DNA of 64,000 nt from Ophiocordyceps camponoti-saundersi (nom. inval.) (Eukaryota > Ascomycota > Sordariomycetes > Hypocreales > Ophiocordycipitaceae): positions 1 through 64,000 of the forward strand of contig PDHQ01000007.1 in the NCBI GenBank assembly GCA_003339415.1. Direction: 5' to 3'. A program made the position numbers and the translations under genes. The number at the start of each line of letters is the position of its first letter. Position 1 is the first letter of the stretch. The notes beneath the pieces are model-generated. The model was not told the origin of the DNA. It saw only the letters and a list, made by a program, of their open reading frames with translations, and did not search any database. Positions 1 through 10,129 of the stretch are shown here, in pieces.

Positions 1-3000
1 ATTAATAAGTTTTCTTATTAATATTTTTATAATAATTATAATAAAATAGATAAAATTATAAAAAGACTAATTTATAACTAAGAAAGCCTTATTTAATAAA
101 GAGAGATAATATTTAATAATTTTATTTTTATTTTCTTTACTAATATAGTAATATTATAATAATACCTTTTTTAAAAAAATACTATATCTATTATATTTTC
201 TTAAAAAAGAATTAAAATAACTAAAATTTTAAAAAAAATATATTTAAAGAGCGCTTAAATTATAGTATTTATTTAAAATATAAAAAAAATAATTAAGGTT
301 AGTGACTAATTTTTTTAGTTATTAGTCAGTCATGACTAACTAATAACTAAAAGTCATAACTAAAGATTAGTTACTAAGGTGACTTTAGTCAGTTAGTGAC
401 TAATTTAGTTACTAAAAAACGTGACTTTAGTCAGTCAGTTATGACTGACTAAAAAATAACTAAAAAAGTCACTAACTAATTTTAAACCCTGACTATATCT
501 AATAAAAGTCTTATTATATTTAATAGATAAGTTACTTTTTTAAAGCTTCTTTATCTATATTATCGGTTTCTAAGTTATCTTAGGTTAGGGTTTAAGCTTA
601 CTTTTTCTTCTTTATAAGCTAAATAAAATTATTCTTTTTCCGTAAATATTAAAAGATTTAGTACTTACGCTTATCCTAATAGAGAAAATAGTTCTAGCGC
701 TTAGCGTCCGCTTAGATAGCTAAATCTAAATTTCCGGAAAAAGGGGGCTTCTCTAATAATAAAATTAAGGGTAAATATTTAATAAGGGCAGGTAAGTTAT
801 CTAGCTAAACTAGTTTCCAGGCTACGTAATTAAATAATAGTCTTTTTTTAGCTATCTAAAATAAACTAATAAAAAGGTCCTAAGCGTAGTTAGTTATTTA
901 ATAAATTTCTTAAGGAAAATACTATCTATTAATTACTAAGGTAATAATTAAGTACTTATAAACTATACTAGCTTAGCGGCCTTAGAAATCTATAAGGGGG
1001 ATAGGATAGATAAGGATAAGTTTAGTATTAAGTTACTTTATTACTTATTTTACGAAATAATAACTAATTAAGAGATAGGTATTTACTCTAGTATTATATA
1101 AGGTAAAGATATAAAAAATAATATTATTAACTTAAACTTAACTATTAATAATAAATAACTCTCCTATTTTCTATCTTATACGCGATATTTTCGGAATTAT
1201 TAAGAAGCTTTATAATAATTTTATTTTTTTCCTAAATTAGAGTTATCTAATTAAATAAAATTAGGCGGGGGTATCTAAATTTTAAGAACTTTCCTTATCT
1301 TCTATTAGTTAAGGTAATCCTTAGCTATATAGCCTTTCTTACTATAGGTAAAATAAGTATTATTTTCTTAATAAACTTTCTTCTTATTTTCGCTTAGGGG
1401 CTAGCTTTTCTAAGTTATAGTTATAATTTTTTTCTATATAATTAAAATAATTCTATTAACTTATTAGAATTTCTAAGCGATTTTATAATAAGTAAACTCC
1501 TTTTTCTTATAAAATATAATATTTTTTATATACTTATAAAACTCCTTATATATTATATATAAGTTTTTAGCTTTCGTAAGAAAGCTTATATTAAGGTTAG
1601 TAAGTAAATAATCTTAAAACGTATACTTAATATAAGCTAAGGGGATTTAAGTTTTAGCTATAAAGTAATTAAACTTTATAAAGAACTCTTAGATTTCCTA
1701 TTAGCTATTTAAGGAATAGTTTAGTTTATAAAGCTAATTTATAGCTTTAGTAAACTTATTTAGGTTTTTATAAGCGGACTTTAAATATTATATTATCTTA
1801 GCTAGTTCGGAAAAAAAGTATTTTTTTAAGTTATACTAAATTTCTAAAAATTAGTAAGCTTTTCTTTTTAAGGTATAAAATAAAATACTTATCTTATCTT
1901 ACTTATTATAGAAAATTATCTTATCGGATCTTATCTTATTTTTTAAGTTTATAAGGAAAATATTAAAATTTTCCTTTTTTCCTAAAAACTTACTTATCTC
2001 CTTATAGCGAACTTTCGTAAAATTAGAATAAGAGGGGTTCGGCTATTTTACCGAGGTAACTAATATAAAGATATCTTAAGTAGCTTTCTTAGTTAGGATA
2101 AATACTTTTTTACTAATCTTAAATATTATTAATATTTCTTAATAAGTTTTTTCTATATCTAAGTTTTAATTTTTCTAAATTAACTAACTTTAAAGTTCCG
2201 TAATTTATATTTATAATTATATTATCTCCGCACGCTACTTTTATAATATAATTATATTAGTAATATTTTAAGAGGAGGTAGCTATAGTTATAATTTAGTT
2301 TTTTTTAAAACCTTATTTTATTATAAGGTTAAGTATCTCTAAGGTAAATTTTCTTAATCGCTTAAAAATTTAGTTAAGGGCTTTAAATATATATCTTAAA
2401 GCTAGTTATAATTTAATTATATATAAGGTTTTTTCCGTCCTTTATAAGGGATATAAGAGTAAAGTATATATTTCTTAATCGCTTATTAACGAAAAAAAAG
2501 CTTAGAATAGTATTATAGCCTAAAAATATATTAAGTAAATAATAATATTAATATTATAAATAAAAATTCTAAGCTAAGGAGAGAAAAGAGAAAAAGAGGA
2601 AAAACTCTTATAAGCGGAATCTTAGTAAAATAAATAAAAGTATATATTAGTAAAGATAGGAAAGGGTATAAAAATCTGCCTAGAAATCCTAGTAATTTCT
2701 AAGTAAGTAAACGGTTATATTTCCTAGTAATTTCCCTTAAGGTCTTTCTAAGTAGTTTTACGATAAGGATTTCCGGGGTTACGTAAGGTTTTATTAGAAA
2801 TCCTCGGAAATTACTATAAAAGATATAGGGAAATCCGGGGGGAAACTTAGCGCGTGATACTTATTAAGAACTATAAGGTTATATTAGAAAATATAATCTA
2901 TTAGGAGAGGGGCCCTTAAGTCCTATTCGCCTCGGCGGAGTCCTAGCTACTAAGTAAAATACTTAAGGTTAAAGTTTCTAGCGATAAGGGTACGTACCGT

Positions 3001-3344
3001 AAGGGTTTATTTAAGTAAAATATAAAGTATTTAGAGGTTCTTAATCCTTAGCTAGATATAGGTATTAACGATAATAATATCGCGGACCTTAGTTTATATA
3101 AGGTCTCTATAGTTCGTCTCTAGCGCCTCTAGCTCTCGCTATAAGAACGCGTTAAGGCCGGCACCGCGCTTTATATAAGTTAGTACGCGGGGCTTCTTAG
3201 CCTCGTAGGTCCAGCTATTAACCGGGGTATAGCAATTAAACCCAGGGTGTGACTTTGTCCATATCCTAGGGGGGGGGTCGTTACTGCAGCAGGGCTCCTG
3301 AATTAGGACCACAATGTAGAGGTGGTGGTGGCATAGACGTATAT
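1..3344. repeat. AT-rich RIP-degraded repeat region
   Basis: Very AT-rich DNA with stop codons in all frames and no credible gene. Over most of 480-3130 the dinucleotides CpA and TpG are almost absent while TpA is abundant, the classical product of fungal repeat-induced point mutation (C to T in CpA, on both strands). GC content rises again at about 3140-3344, where CA and TG reappear. The original element cannot be named from what remains. A subtelomeric or transposon-island location is possible, but no telomere repeat array is present. Confidence 0.85.
298..490. repeat. Cluster of short direct and inverted GTGACTAA/TTAGTCAC repeats
   Basis: About ten copies of TGACTAA, TTAGTCA, AGTCATAACTAA and TTACTAA-like words are packed in both orientations into about 190 bp, giving many overlapping self-complementary segments. 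Unlike the DNA around it, this block keeps TpG and CpA (in GTGAC and GTCA). It may be a foldback or satellite remnant. TGACTAA and TTACTAA also resemble bZIP/Yap binding words, but with no gene nearby a regulatory role has no support. Confidence 0.55.
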
Positions 3345-3525
3345 ACACCTATCTACGTGAATGTTTATCTGCCAAGGGAGAGGGGGGGAGGGGGGGGGGG
3401 CTAAGGGAGGGCGCCTTCAAGCTTGTTGCAGCTAATCGTAACCGGCCCGGCGGAGGTCTCAGGGATATAGGAAGGAACCTATAGCTATACGGTATTTCCT
3501 AGGGAAGAGAGGTATCTATAGGTCG
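3345..3525 (+). repeat. Left terminal inverted repeat
   Basis: Pairs with 6298-6500. Shared words in order are ACACCTATCTACGTGAATG, CTGCCAAGGGAGAG, poly-G, CAGCTAATC, CAGGGATATAGGA, GGAACCTATA and TTTCCTAGGGAAGAGAGG. A third partial copy of the inner part (GTATTTCCTAGGGAA) lies at about 3640-3665. One difference, TTTATCTGCC here against TTTGTCTGCC in the right copy, is a TG to TA change as RIP would make. Confidence 0.7.
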
Positions 3526-6129
3526 TCCTAGGACCTGATAAATAAGGCTGCCGATAGTCCGGGCGGCTAGGTAATTTAGTATTTTATACGGATATAAGGG
3601 CTGCCGAGAGGGGGTATAGAGAGGAACCCACGGCTATACCGTATTTCCTAGGGAATAGAGGTAGCTAGAGGTTATTATAAGACCTTTATTTCTCCTATTC
3701 TAGAAGCCGGTGCCGCGTAGCGTAAGGCTATAACCCGTAATGCCGGCCGGCGAGGCGAGGCTATATAAAGCTAAAGATAATAATAAGGTAGGATTCTATC
3801 TTAATTATCCTATTATAATAGTAAATCGCGATTAATCTAAATAAGAGCTATACTTTTAGATAGAGCGAAAGAAGATAAGTTAAACGGTACTACTTTTATC
3901 TACTATAGCCTTCTAGATACGAAATTATAAAGTGTTAAAGTTCTTACCGCTATCGCCCCCTTAATTTAAGGTTATTACTAAATACTTAGTAGACTTATAA
4001 TCTTTAATTAACTATTACTTTACGTAGAAGAGAGATATAGAGAAGCCGATAGAAATATTCGAAAGCCTATCTACTAAGGAATTTAACGGCTATAATAATA
4101 AACTATTATAGATAATAGTTATCTATAAAAAGGAGCGATAAGTTTAAGTATATACTATAACGCTTACTATAGTTTTTTATCCGGATTAATATTATACTCG
4201 GCGCTACGTTTTATTACGATATATCCCTCCTTTTTAGGAAAGCCGGATATTATATAATTTATTAGGGATTAGGTTCCTAAGCCTATATTTTCTATATCTT
4301 AGCTAGCCGCTAACTAGAGACCCCCCCCTTTTCCCTTTTTTTAATATTATTACTAATATTAAGATTATTAATATTACTACCTTACCGACTAATTAATCGA
4401 TTAATATATATCTAAATTACCCCCCTTATCGATAATACCTTATAATTAGGGCCTTATACTTATAGCTATTAGCGATAATTATCTTCCTTAGCTTTAGGGC
4501 TAAGGAGGAGGCTAAGGACGATAGGATACCTTAGTAGCTAACCCCCCCTATAATACCTCTCCCTCGTCCGATAACGCCGCTATCGATAACGCCCCCCCCC
4601 CCCTTAACCTTTACGATAAACCTAGCTAATCTCGAGACGATAATAAAGTCGTTCCCCGAACCCCCCCCCCTCCGCCTACCGCTACGGGGCCCGTTAGTGC
4701 CGCTACCGCCCCCTCCGCTAACGCCGGCAGCACCGCCGCCGGCTAAGGTAAGGCTATCGCTAATTTAGTAGTAAGCTAGGCACCCGGCCCCGGCGGCCCT
4801 TCGTCGCCCTTAGATATAAGACTAGGGGCCGGCTAAGGAGAGGGTAGATAGGAGGGGGCTTAGGGCGATAACGATAACGTTAACGCTAAGGGAGAGGATA
4901 TAGAAGAAGATATGCTAAATAAAGCTATTACGGTAAGGAAAAAATTAGCCCTAATAATAAGGGACTAATAGCTTATAATTAGGACCCTTAAGGAGGCTAG
5001 GAGTATATTAAATAATAATATCGCTATTACCCTAAAACTTATATAATAGTAGGTAAGTTAATTACTTAATTATAGCTATTTTAATCCCCTAATCTTAATA
5101 TATTTATCTTCCTAGGTTTCCTACGCTTTTCGTTAACCCCTTAAGCTAAGATATTATAACTATAGCCGCCCCCTAATTATCCCTCTAAACGTAAGGGACT
5201 AGTTTAAAGAGCTAATTAATACGCTACGGAAGGTAACTTAATTTATAGCCTCTTATAAGCTATATAATACTATCCCTAAGCTATTACCGTATAGCTTAGG
5301 GGCTATTATAAGAGCTTTAAAGTTAGTAGGAGCCTGCCGTAAGAGATAACGTAGCGCTATTTATCTACCCCTTAAAGCCCGGGAAAAGAGGCTTTAATTC
5401 GCCCTCGAATATTAATATTTTACGAAGGAAGATTAGGCTATATAGATATAGTCTAATAAGACCTAGGTTAATAGTATTAGAGAGCGTAGTTAGGTTACCC
5501 TCTTCGAGGGTAAGTTATCCCTTTCTTTTTCCTCTTTATTTTCCCCTTTTATTTTTTAAGGCTACGATATTCCCCTCCCTTATCTAGCTTTTATATATAA
5601 AGCTTACTAAATTCTAGACGATAACCTGATTAAATTTATATATATTAAATAGAAAGCTAACGGATAGATATTTTAGGGTTATTTCCGGGGCTATAAGAGG
5701 GGCCCGGGCCTTATATAGTAAAAGGGCTAAGGTATAATTAAGGGGGAGGGCTATCGTAAGAGAATTTTACCCCTTTTTATAAGCTTCTAGAGGTATTAGC
5801 TAGCTAGGGTATCTATAATTTAATAAGATAACGCCCCTATATATAAAGTAAAGGCTATAATAGATCTTATCGCGACCTTATTCCCCGGAGGTAACCTAGC
5901 TAAGTAGCCGGCTTATAGCCCTAATCTCTCCCTTATTAAGAACGCCTAGTTATAGATAAAGTTTTCTATCGATTAGAGATATCCCGAGGGTAAGCTAAGT
6001 AGTAAGGACCTTAAGATAGCCGTAATAGAGGTATAGGAGTCGTTAAGCGGGGATTATTTTAAATCCCTTATTAACTTAATACTTAAGAAGATTAAGGCTA
6101 TAATCGAGGCTAAAGGGGGGTATATAATT

Positions 6130-6290
6130 TACTAGAAAATACTAAAAATAGCGTTATTAAGCCTAATCGTTAGCCTTACTCGTAGCCTTATTACTAGGCT
6201 ATTAGAAAATACTAAAAATACCCCGGCCGGCAGCCTTAAAATACTAAAAACGTCCCCTATAAGCCTAACCTATAGCCTTATACTCTTACT
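6130..6290 (+). repeat. Degenerate tandem repeats with AAAATACTAAAAA core
   Basis: Three units carrying AAAATACTAAAAA, each followed by a GC-richer spacer and AAGCCTAA-like words, lie just inside the right terminal repeat. A fourth, unmutated unit at about 6403-6421 reads AAAACACCAAAAACG. It differs from AAAATACTAAAAACG only by two CpA to TpA changes. Confidence 0.55.
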
Positions 6291-6297
6291 ATCTTAT

Positions 6298-6500
6298 ATT
6301 AACCTATAGATACCTCTCTTCCCTAGGAAATACGGCTTAGTTATAGGTTCCCTCCTATATCCCTGTGACCCGGCCTGCCCGGCTTGATTAGCTGAAATAA
6401 GCTCTCAAAAACACCAAAAACGGGCCCCTTGACCCTCCCCAGCCCCCCCCCCCCCCCCCCCCCTCTCCCTTGGCAGACAAACATTCACGTAGATAGGTGT
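6298..6500 (-). repeat. Right terminal inverted repeat
   Basis: Reverse complement of the left arm, about 20 bp longer because of a longer poly-C run and an extra segment at 6385-6435. Its outer 140 bp (6361-6500) retains CA and TG and is not RIP-mutated, whereas DNA just inside it is. The RIP boundary therefore falls within the repeat arm. Confidence 0.7.
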
Positions 6501-7095
6501 ACATATAGAGAGCGGTGACTCAGCTACCTAGGTAGCCAGCTTGGTTCGTCGTCGTCATCCACCGTCATTATTATATTCATCAGTCATCAGTCATCACCGG
6601 CTTTGGGCCATTGTTGGCCTTGTCGGCCGCCTTCTCCTCTCCTCTGCTCCCCTCTCCTCTCCTCTCCTCTCAGACTCTACATACCTACCTTGCACTCACC
6701 CCCGCATCTCACACCTTCGTATTTCTTCCATCAAGGGTGGGAAAAAGGTTGCAGCTCTCTCTCTTGTGTCCTTCCTTGCTTCATTCTTTCACTCTGACAG
6801 GGCACAGACAGACGACACTGATCTCTTCTCGGTAGAGGAAGAGGAGAGGAAAGACTAGCCAGCTCTAGCACCAGAACCAGAACCAGAACCAAACCAAGCC
6901 AAGCAGAAGCAGCAGCATCAGCAAGCAAGCAAGCAAACCAGGCAGGCTTCCTTCCCCCCTCACCCCCGCATCCTCCCGCTGCGGTGCGACGACGACGACG
7001 CCACCCCCCGCGCGCCAATCATTCTTCTTCTCCAAGCCTTGTCTCATCGCCCCATCCATCCATCCATCCTCTCTCCTCTCCTCTCCTCTTCTCTC

Positions 7096-7137
<42 letters not shown>

Positions 7138-7429
7138 TCCTGGTTGTTCCTTTTTTCCTTTGCTCCCCCCCCCCCCTCCCTACTTAATAGGTAGCCGGCT
7201 CCCCCCGCTTCTTCATCAGCGGTTTGCTTGCATCCCGGATTTACCTACCTTTACCTTACCTACCAGCTCTGTCTTCTATTTTGTTTGTTACCGTTTGTCC
7301 TTTTTCTCCCCGCCTCTTTTCTGCATTAATTCATTGATTTATCATCTGCTCTTCTCTCTTGTGTCCCTCAACCCCCTTTGCATCTCACAAAAAGATCAAG
7401 TCGCATCTTTTCTCTGCCTTGTCGACGAG
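6501..7429 (+). other. Upstream region of the DUF1774 gene, pyrimidine-rich
   Basis: No gene seen. It holds the palindrome CTACCTAGGTAG at about 6525, a CTCCTCTC-rich tract at 6640-6670, a (CT)n microsatellite at 7099-7131 and a poly-C run near 7168. Such pyrimidine tracts are common in fungal promoters and 5' leaders. The short ORFs here are low-complexity and not believed. Confidence 0.5.
7099..7131. repeat. (CT)n microsatellite
   Basis: About sixteen CT units in the presumed leader of the downstream gene. Confidence 0.9.
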
Positions 7430-8486
7430 ATGGCGAATTGGCAGGAATGTTCGTTCTCTCTCTTTCCCCTCTTCTCCCCCATCACACCAGTCTTCCCTAC
7501 TGACTTCTCTCTTGATTTCAAAAGATAACCCCTTCAGCAAGCGTGAATCTCACAGCGCTGGCTCCATCCTCACCTACAAGATCCTCACACTCGTCTCGTG
7601 GATCTTGTCCGTTGTCGTCTCTGTCTATTACACCGTCCACGAGCCGCACGATGGCTTCAATATCCGTAACCGCATCTGGGATCAGAACTACCTGTACCCG
7701 AGTGCCTTTACCATGAATCACGTCATTGCCGACATCTACTGGTAAGACCTCTTTCTCTCTGAGAGAAGACTGTTCTGTTCACGACTAATTGGACCTTACC
7801 AGGATCGTTCTCTTCATCCTGCAGTTTGGCTACATCACCCATCTCTTCTCCAGCAAGTCGGAAACCGTCTACGCGGCCGCCGGTGTCGGTAGCCATTTCA
7901 TCGCCAACAACCTTTTGCACTTTGCCTTTGTCATGCTCTTTGTCCGCTCTCATTTCCACTGGGCCGAGTTGATTCTGGTCATCAACTTTGTCAACCTCAG
8001 CTCGCTCTACTTCCGGCACAACTCTTATGCCCGCTTCATCCACGCCCCGGCCGTGTCTGGGCCTCTGGCTTGGACCTTTGTGGCCATCTACTGGAACGGC
8101 GCGCTCATGGTACCTCATCAGCATAATCTGGTCGCTCGCGTCTTTGGAAACATCTTCATCTGGTCTCTTTTGGGCTACGGCTCCTTTTTCATCATTGCCT
8201 ACAAGGTGAGCCGATTGATCCGCATTCATCACGACGTCTTCCCTTCTAACCAAGCCGGCAGGACTACACCATGGGATTCGCCCTCAGCGTGCTCGCGGCC
8301 GCCATCGGCGTCGCCCAGTTCGAGCGCCAGGTGGTGGCCCTGCAGTGGATCTTTGCATTCATCATCATGGCCCTCCTCTTCATCATGACTCTTGTCATCG
8401 CCTTGCCCACCTGGGCCGGACGGGATCTCAAGTGGAGGCGCACGTCTCAGACTGATCAGGAGCGCGCCCCTCTACTCGAAGACTGA
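7430..8486 (+). CDS. DUF1774 family multi-pass membrane protein
   Basis: Four exons: 7430-7448, 7525-7741, 7803-8205 and 8262-8486, giving 287 aa. Introns begin GTTCGT, GTAAGA and GTGAGC and end AG, and phases agree throughout. The protein starts MANWQEYNPFSKRESHSAG and has about six or seven hydrophobic segments, with motifs typical of the fungal DUF1774 family (YYTVHEPHDGF, RIWDQNYLYPSAFTMN, SLYFRHNSY, YWNGALMVPHQHN). The tail is short and charged (DQERAPLLED). The family is fungal-specific and its biochemical function is unknown. The first 19-nt exon is the least certain part: its ATG and the GTTCGT donor were chosen because they restore frame onto the conserved NPFSKRESHSAG. Confidence 0.85.
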
Positions 8487-8780
8487 GCTTTTTCAAATGC
8501 CGCTCCTTTTTTTCTTTCTTTCTTTCTTCATCGTCTTGTGTGTCTGCTATCGAGTGTGTATGGAAGGAAGAAGGTTGACATGTCTCTGAAACCATCAGTT
8601 GAAGATGTCTTTGAAACATTGGTGACGAGAGATTTTTTTTTTACTCTGGAACATGGCTTAAAGAAGGCTTGTTAGTTATTAAGGATGAAGGCGACGACAA
8701 TCGATTTTTTCGTTGACGACGACGACGACGATGACTTGGCGCCGCTGTCATTTGCTTGTTTTGGGTTTCCAATACCCAGG

Positions 8781-8818
<38 letters not shown>

Positions 8819-9286
8819 TTGCTTGCTTTGCTTGCTTGTATGTATGTATTGATAGCATGCGCGTCAAAGTAGTAGGTAAGTAATGGTTCATTTTGCCAAG
8901 AATAATCGACGGTTGGCTTGGCTGTAAACAAGGCTCGTGTATGTATGTAGGCTGTATCCGTAGGGATAGGCTGTATATAGGCGGTAGGCGGTAGGCTGTA
9001 GCCTGTAGGTAGGCGTGCATCGTGGTGAGGTAGAATGACGCAGTCTTACGGGGGGTTGAGCCAAAACGGGGAGGAAGCGGCTATTCTCCGGGGGTGACGA
9101 GAGGGAGTGGGAGTGGGAGTGGGAGTGGGAGGGTGGATGGATGGATGGATGGTTCGCTCGTTGCTATCGATACAATGATGATGAAGCAATCACCATAACA
9201 ACAACGTACATACATACATACACACACAAATGGGGGACACACATATATCCGTACATACAAAGGACACAGGGAACAAAAATCCCACG
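8487..9286. other. Intergenic region with microsatellites
   Basis: No gene seen. It contains (AC)n at 8785-8815, runs of TGTA/GTAGGC words at 8930-9010, a (GGGAGT)n tandem repeat near 9102-9130, a (GATG)n repeat near 9133-9150 and (CATA)n near 9206-9225. It presumably holds the 3' end of the DUF1774 transcript and the promoter of the next gene. Confidence 0.5.
8785..8815. repeat. (AC)n microsatellite
   Basis: About fifteen AC units in an intergenic region. Confidence 0.9.
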
Positions 9287-9845
9287 ATGAAACCGTTTCC
9301 CCTCCTGGGCCTGAGCATCGGCACCGACATATGCCAGATCACGCGCATCCGGCGGATCCTGACCAAGACTTACGGAAAGCGATTCGTCGATCGCATACTC
9401 ACGCCCGAGGAGAAGGGGACGACGGAGGCGAGGCTGAGGTTGGGGCGGGGGGATGTTGCCGAGCAGGCTGTTTTCCTAGCTGGGAGGTAAAAAAAAAAGA
9501 ATTTTTCTTTCTTTCTTTCTTTCTTCTCACATGTTGTGTTGAGACTGACTTTTATGTGGATGATTGTGGGTGAGTTGAAAAATAAAAAGATTCGCGGCTA
9601 AGGAGGCTGTCTTCAAGGCTTTTTCGAGGGAGAGGAGGCTCACTTGGCATGATGTTTCTGTTTGGAAGGTGGACGGGAGGCCGGTTGGGTTGGTGAGGCC
9701 CTTGAGGGGGGGGAATGAGGGGATCAAGGAGGGAGAGAGAGAGGTTGAGAAGGGTGGTGGTGATGAAGGGGAAGAAGAGGTCTTGGTGTCGATTAGCCAT
9801 GATGGGGATTACGCTACTGCCTTTTGCATAGCTTGCATCCGATGA
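9287..9845 (+). CDS. Holo-[acyl-carrier-protein] synthase (4'-phosphopantetheinyl transferase, AcpS type)
   Basis: Two exons, 9287-9486 and 9590-9845, give 151 aa, the usual size of stand-alone AcpS enzymes. The enzyme moves the phosphopantetheine arm of coenzyme A onto a serine of acyl carrier protein. Near the N-terminus GLSIGTDIC holds the metal-binding Asp (about residue 14). After the intron FAAKEAVFKAF holds the second acidic residue (Glu about 72) and the conserved Lys. The end reads VSISHDGDYATAFCIA, also typical. The intron donor GTAAAA and acceptor AAAAAG restore AG|A (Arg). A stand-alone fungal AcpS is most likely the mitochondrial Ppt2-like enzyme, but no clear targeting peptide is visible. 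A 19-residue in-frame extension lies upstream of the chosen ATG but is low-complexity. Confidence 0.85.
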
Positions 9846-10044
9846 ACCTCTTTTTTTTTTGTCCCTATCCCTCCCTTTCTCTCTCCCCCTCTCTCTATCT
9901 CTCTCTGTCTCTTTCATAAATCCCCCATCACCCTCCTCTCATCCTCAAGCAACAAAAAGCACAAAAGTAAATAAACAAGACAACAACCCTCCTGCAACGC
10001 AAAAAAAAAAAAGTTTGTAAAGTGACAGACAAAAATATTACAGC

Positions 10045-10129
10045 CGATGTACCAGGGACTCGAACCCTGAACCCTAGTCTTCAATGGCAGTGATAGGAGG
10101 ACTATACGCTACCATTACGCCAGTACACC
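10045..10129 (-). tRNA. tRNA-Arg (anticodon CCU) with a 13-nt intron
   Basis: Reading the minus strand, the acceptor arms GGTGTAC and GTACATC pair (one G-U), the D stem GCGT pairs with GCGT using two wobbles, the anticodon stem TAGTC pairs with GACTA, and the T arm is CAGGG-TTCGAGT-CCCTG. The anticodon loop reads CT-CCT-A, then TCACTGCCATTGA (10081-10093), then A. This is an intron in the canonical position one base 3' of the anticodon. Mature length is 72 nt before CCA. The D-arm GGCGTAATGGTA matches fungal tRNA-Arg(CCU). Confidence 0.88.

Larger units (their letters stand above)
3345..6500. mobile_element. RIP-inactivated transposon relic with long terminal inverted repeats
   Basis: A segment of about 3.16 kb is bounded by inverted repeats. 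The left end, starting ACACCTATCTACGTGAATG at 3345, recurs as its reverse complement ending at 6500. Similarity continues inward through TCTGCCAAGGGAGAG, a poly-G tract, CAGCTAATC, GGGATATAGGA and GTATTTCCTAGGGAAGAGAG. The interior is saturated with RIP (CA/TG nearly absent) and has no intact ORF. If the ends are read as CACC..GGTG, both flanks offer a TA dinucleotide that could be a target duplication, which is weak evidence. Long terminal inverted repeats suggest a DNA transposon (Mutator-like or mariner-like). The family is unresolved because no transposase survives. Confidence 0.6.

Noticed and set aside
560..600. Telomere-like TTAGGTTAGGGTTT
   Set aside because: Only one or two imperfect units without an array, so it is no evidence for a chromosome end.
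4700..4760. GC-rich CCGCC stretches inside the RIP region as possible gene remnant
   Set aside because: No open frame or motif; CpG-containing words survive RIP, so local GC-richness does not imply a gene.
6541..7018. Overlapping ORFs before the DUF1774 gene
   Set aside because: They follow CT-rich and CAG-rich simple sequence; better explained as promoter and leader.
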